From Bradyrhizobium canariense (GTDB lineage: Bacteria > Pseudomonadota > Alphaproteobacteria > Rhizobiales > Xanthobacteraceae), in assembly GCF_900105125.1 (NCBI RefSeq), contig NZ_LT629750.1:1426001-1490000 (forward strand): DNA of 64,000 nucleotides. The letters are read 5' to 3'. Below are positions 61,981 to 64,000 of this stretch, piece by piece (position 1 is the first letter of the stretch; every line of letters begins with the position of its first letter). The notes beneath the pieces were generated by a model. It was not told the DNA's origin. It was given only the letters and a program-made list of their open reading frames with translations, and made no database searches. A program made the position numbers and the translations under genes.

Positions 61981-64000
61981 TCCGCCGGCGCAGGGTGGCC
62001 TTCCGGCACCAGACCGGCCCGGCTGCGCCGCGAGAACATCGAAATCAGCGCCGGCAATGTGACGAGGATGACAAGGGGCGCGAGCGTCATGCCGGACACC
62101 ACGACAACAGCCAATGGCTTCTGCACCTGCGATCCTATTCCAGATGACAGCGCCGCCGGCAGAAGCCCGATACCCGCGACCACGCAGGTCATCAGCACCG
62201 GCCGGAGTTGGAGCTCTCCGGTCCGCAGGATCGCCTGACCGCGCTCCATGCCATCGTCGATGAGCTGGTTGTACTGCGAGAGGATGATGATGCCGTCCAT
62301 CACCGAAATGCCGAACAGCGCGATGAACCCGATTGCCGCAGAGACGCTGAAGGGGATCCCGGTCAGCAGCAATCCGACGATGCCGCCGAATACCGCCATC
62401 GGGATCACGCTCATGGTCAAAACGGTATCGATAACGGATCCAAAATTGAACCAGATCAGCATCGCGATCAGCGCCAGGCTGATCGGCACCACAATCGACA
62501 ACCGCTTGATGGCATCCTGCAGGTTGCCGAACTCGCCGACCCATTCAATGTGCGAGCCCGGAGGCAATTGGACCTGGGCGGCAACCTTCTCCTGCGCTTC
62601 CTGGATAGCGCCGCCAAGGTCGCGCTCTCGAACCGAGAATTTAATCGGAAGATAGCGTTCCTGCTGTTCGCGGTAGATATAGGCCGCGCCCGAAACCAGT
62701 TTGATCGAGGCGACTTCGCTCAACGGAACCTGGGTGATGCCGTTCGGGCCTTGCGCGCCAATGCGAAGATTCTGGATCGCTTCCGCGCTTCGCCGGTATT
62801 GCGGGGCAAGGCGAACGATGATCGGGAAGTGCCGGTCACTGCCGGGCTCATAGAGATCGCCGGCGCTATCGCCTCCGATCGCCGTACGGATCGTGGTGTT
62901 GATATCGCCCGGGGAAAGGCCGTAGCGGGCCGCTCGTGCGCGGTCGATGTCGATCTGGATCGTGGGCTGACCGAGCGAGGTGAAAACCGCGAGATCGGTA
63001 ATTCCCTGCACGGTCGCCAGCACGGCCTTGATCTTGTTGGCGGTGTCAGTGAGAGCCTGCAGATCGTTGCCGTACAGCTTGATGGAATTTTCTCCCTTCA
63101 CGCCGGAAACCGCTTCCGAAACGTTGTCCTGAAGGTACTGAGAGAAATTGAACTCGACGCCCGGAAATTTTTCCTGGAGCTGAGCCAGCAGTTTGGCGGT
63201 CAATTCGTCTTTGTCTTCCCGGTCCGGCCACTGCTTCGCGGGCTTCAGTGGCGCGAAAAACTCCGCGTTGAAGAAGCCGGCGGCGTCGGTTCCGTCGTCC
63301 GGCCGGCCGTGCTGCGAAACGACCGATTCGACCTCCGGCCGGCTGGCGATCAGCTTGCGCATCTCGTTGACATAACCGTTGCCTTCCTGAAGCGAGATCG
63401 TCGGCGGCAACGTCGCCCTGATCCAGAGATTGCCCTCTTCCAGTTTCGGCAGGAATTCCAGCCCCAGCAAACGCACGATGATGGCGGTCACCACAATCAG
63501 AACCGCGGCGCCCACCAGGACGACGCGGCGATTGGCGAGCGAGCGCGCCAGCACCGGCATATAGAGGCGATGCAGGACCCGCATGATGAAGGTTTCGGTT
63601 TCTTCGACATGCACCGGCAAGATGATCGCGCTCAGCGCAGGCGTGATCGTGAATGTGGCCAGCAGGCCGCCGGCCAACGCGTAGGCATAGGTCCGGGCCA
63701 TCGGACTGAAAATATTGCCTTCGACACCGCTTAAGGTGAAGAGCGGCAGGAATGCTGCGATGATGATCGCGGCGGCAAAGAAGATCGATCGCGATACGTC
63801 ACCGGCAGAACTGAGAATGGCATGATGTTTCATGTCCATCGCGGTCTTCGCCGAGATCGCGGCCTGCTCGGGCGCTGAAAGTTGGTTGGTATGCGACAGA
63901 CGTCGAAAGATCGCCTCCACCATGATAACGGTGGCATCCACGATCAACCCGAAATCGATCGCACCGACCGAGAGCAGATTGGCGGACTCGCCGCGAAGCA
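61977..64000 (-). CDS. Heavy-metal-type RND efflux pump (CzcA/CusA-like), 5' part outside window
   Basis: About 673 residues of an inner-membrane RND transporter are visible; full-length family members have about 1040-1070. Its visible part begins 'LRGESANLLSVGAIDFGLIV' and continues 'DATVIMVEAIFRRLS', the Asp-containing TM4 of CzcA/CusA-type pumps, and 'GISVMDGIIILSQYNQLIDD' recurs in the C-half. 'VRERDLGGAIQEAQEKVAAQ' and 'GSHIEWVGEFGNLQDAIKRL' are also typical. It exports divalent or monovalent metals or other toxic compounds with the overlapping TolC gene; the membrane-fusion partner is presumably upstream beyond the window. The start codon lies past base 64000. Confidence 0.88.
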   Translation of the reverse strand, partial: LRGESANLLSVGAIDFGLIVDATVIMVEAIFRRLSHTNQLSAPEQAAISAKTAMDMKHHAILSSAGDVSRSIFFAAAIIIAAFLPLFTLSGVEGNIFSPMARTYAYALAGGLLATFTITPALSAIILPVHVEETETFIMRVLHRLYMPVLARSLANRRVVLVGAAVLIVVTAIIVRLLGLEFLPKLEEGNLWIRATLPPTISLQEGNGYVNEMRKLIASRPEVESVVSQHGRPDDGTDAAGFFNAEFFAPLKPAKQWPDREDKDELTAKLLAQLQEKFPGVEFNFSQYLQDNVSEAVSGVKGENSIKLYGNDLQALTDTANKIKAVLATVQGITDLAVFTSLGQPTIQIDIDRARAARYGLSPGDINTTIRTAIGGDSAGDLYEPGSDRHFPIIVRLAPQYRRSAEAIQNLRIGAQGPNGITQVPLSEVASIKLVSGAAYIYREQQERYLPIKFSVRERDLGGAIQEAQEKVAAQVQLPPGSHIEWVGEFGNLQDAIKRLSIVVPISLALIAMLIWFNFGSVIDTVLTMSVIPMAVFGGIVGLLLTGIPFSVSAAIGFIALFGISVMDGIIILSQYNQLIDDGMERGQAILRTGELQLRPVLMTCVVAGIGLLPAALSSGIGSQVQKPLAVVVVSGMTLAPLVILVTLPALISMFSRRSRAGLVPEGHPAPAE

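Noticed and set aside
62208..63734. 508-codon plus-strand frame opposite the RND pump
   Set aside because: The RND motifs on the minus strand explain the region; this frame is a shadow.

Overview
The window looks like a chromosome segment from a Bradyrhizobium-type alphaproteobacterium (Nitrobacteraceae). This rests on high-GC coding, a complete aapJQMP amino-acid transporter, many small proteins of a kind I associate with bradyrhizobia (zinc-ribbon, MENF-type, MXKDX-repeat and DUF6481-like proteins), an OpgC glucan-modifying protein, an NDUFS4-type respiratory subunit, and a TTAA-N7-TTAAC box of the CtrA type. The assignment comes from recognition, not from a database search.

Layout. 1-2.9 kb is gene-poor and ends in a tyrosine-integrase scrap beside tRNA-Cys. 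2.9-9.6 kb holds a FUSC-type membrane protein, a DTW-domain tRNA-modifying enzyme, a three-gene fatty-acid-modification operon (flavin oxidoreductase, DUF1365, cyclopropane-synthase-like methyltransferase) and cysK. 9.8-16.7 kb holds aapJQMP, a divergent metC and a methyltransferase. 16.8-22.2 kb holds a Na/Pi transporter and three envelope proteins (RlpA-like, VanY-like, L,D-transpeptidase). 22.4-33.6 kb is one minus-strand block: alpha-2-macroglobulin, PBP1C, then four genes resembling a lipid A remodelling set. 33.85-39.2 kb is an accessory patch starting at tRNA-Arg with a broken integrase, then a Crp/Fnr regulator and several very small proteins. 39.2-42 kb carries secreted or repetitive proteins, including a collagen-like lipoprotein. 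42.3-49.7 kb has a TRAP transporter converging on a leucine/isovalerate catabolic operon (acyl-CoA carboxylase subunits and HMG-CoA lyase). 49.9-52.5 kb has an NDUFS4-like protein, OpgC and a VOC protein. 57.4-64 kb has small secreted proteins, an enoyl-CoA hydratase, and a TolC/RND efflux pair cut by the window end.

The most interesting locus is 52.9-57.4 kb, a compact azole-type RiPP (TOMM) cluster. A strong Shine-Dalgarno precedes a 125-residue precursor with no cysteine in its first 88 residues and 13 in the last 37, arranged as Gly-Cys repeats. A 9-bp stem-loop follows, then a fused leader-binding/E1-like/YcaO cyclodehydratase and a SagB-type dehydrogenase, both apparently with TTG starts, then a 58-residue single-pass membrane protein. 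The precursor leader contains a signal-peptide-like stretch, and no exporter or maturation protease is visible nearby. The expected product is a thiazole-rich peptide whose structure and role cannot be read from the sequence.
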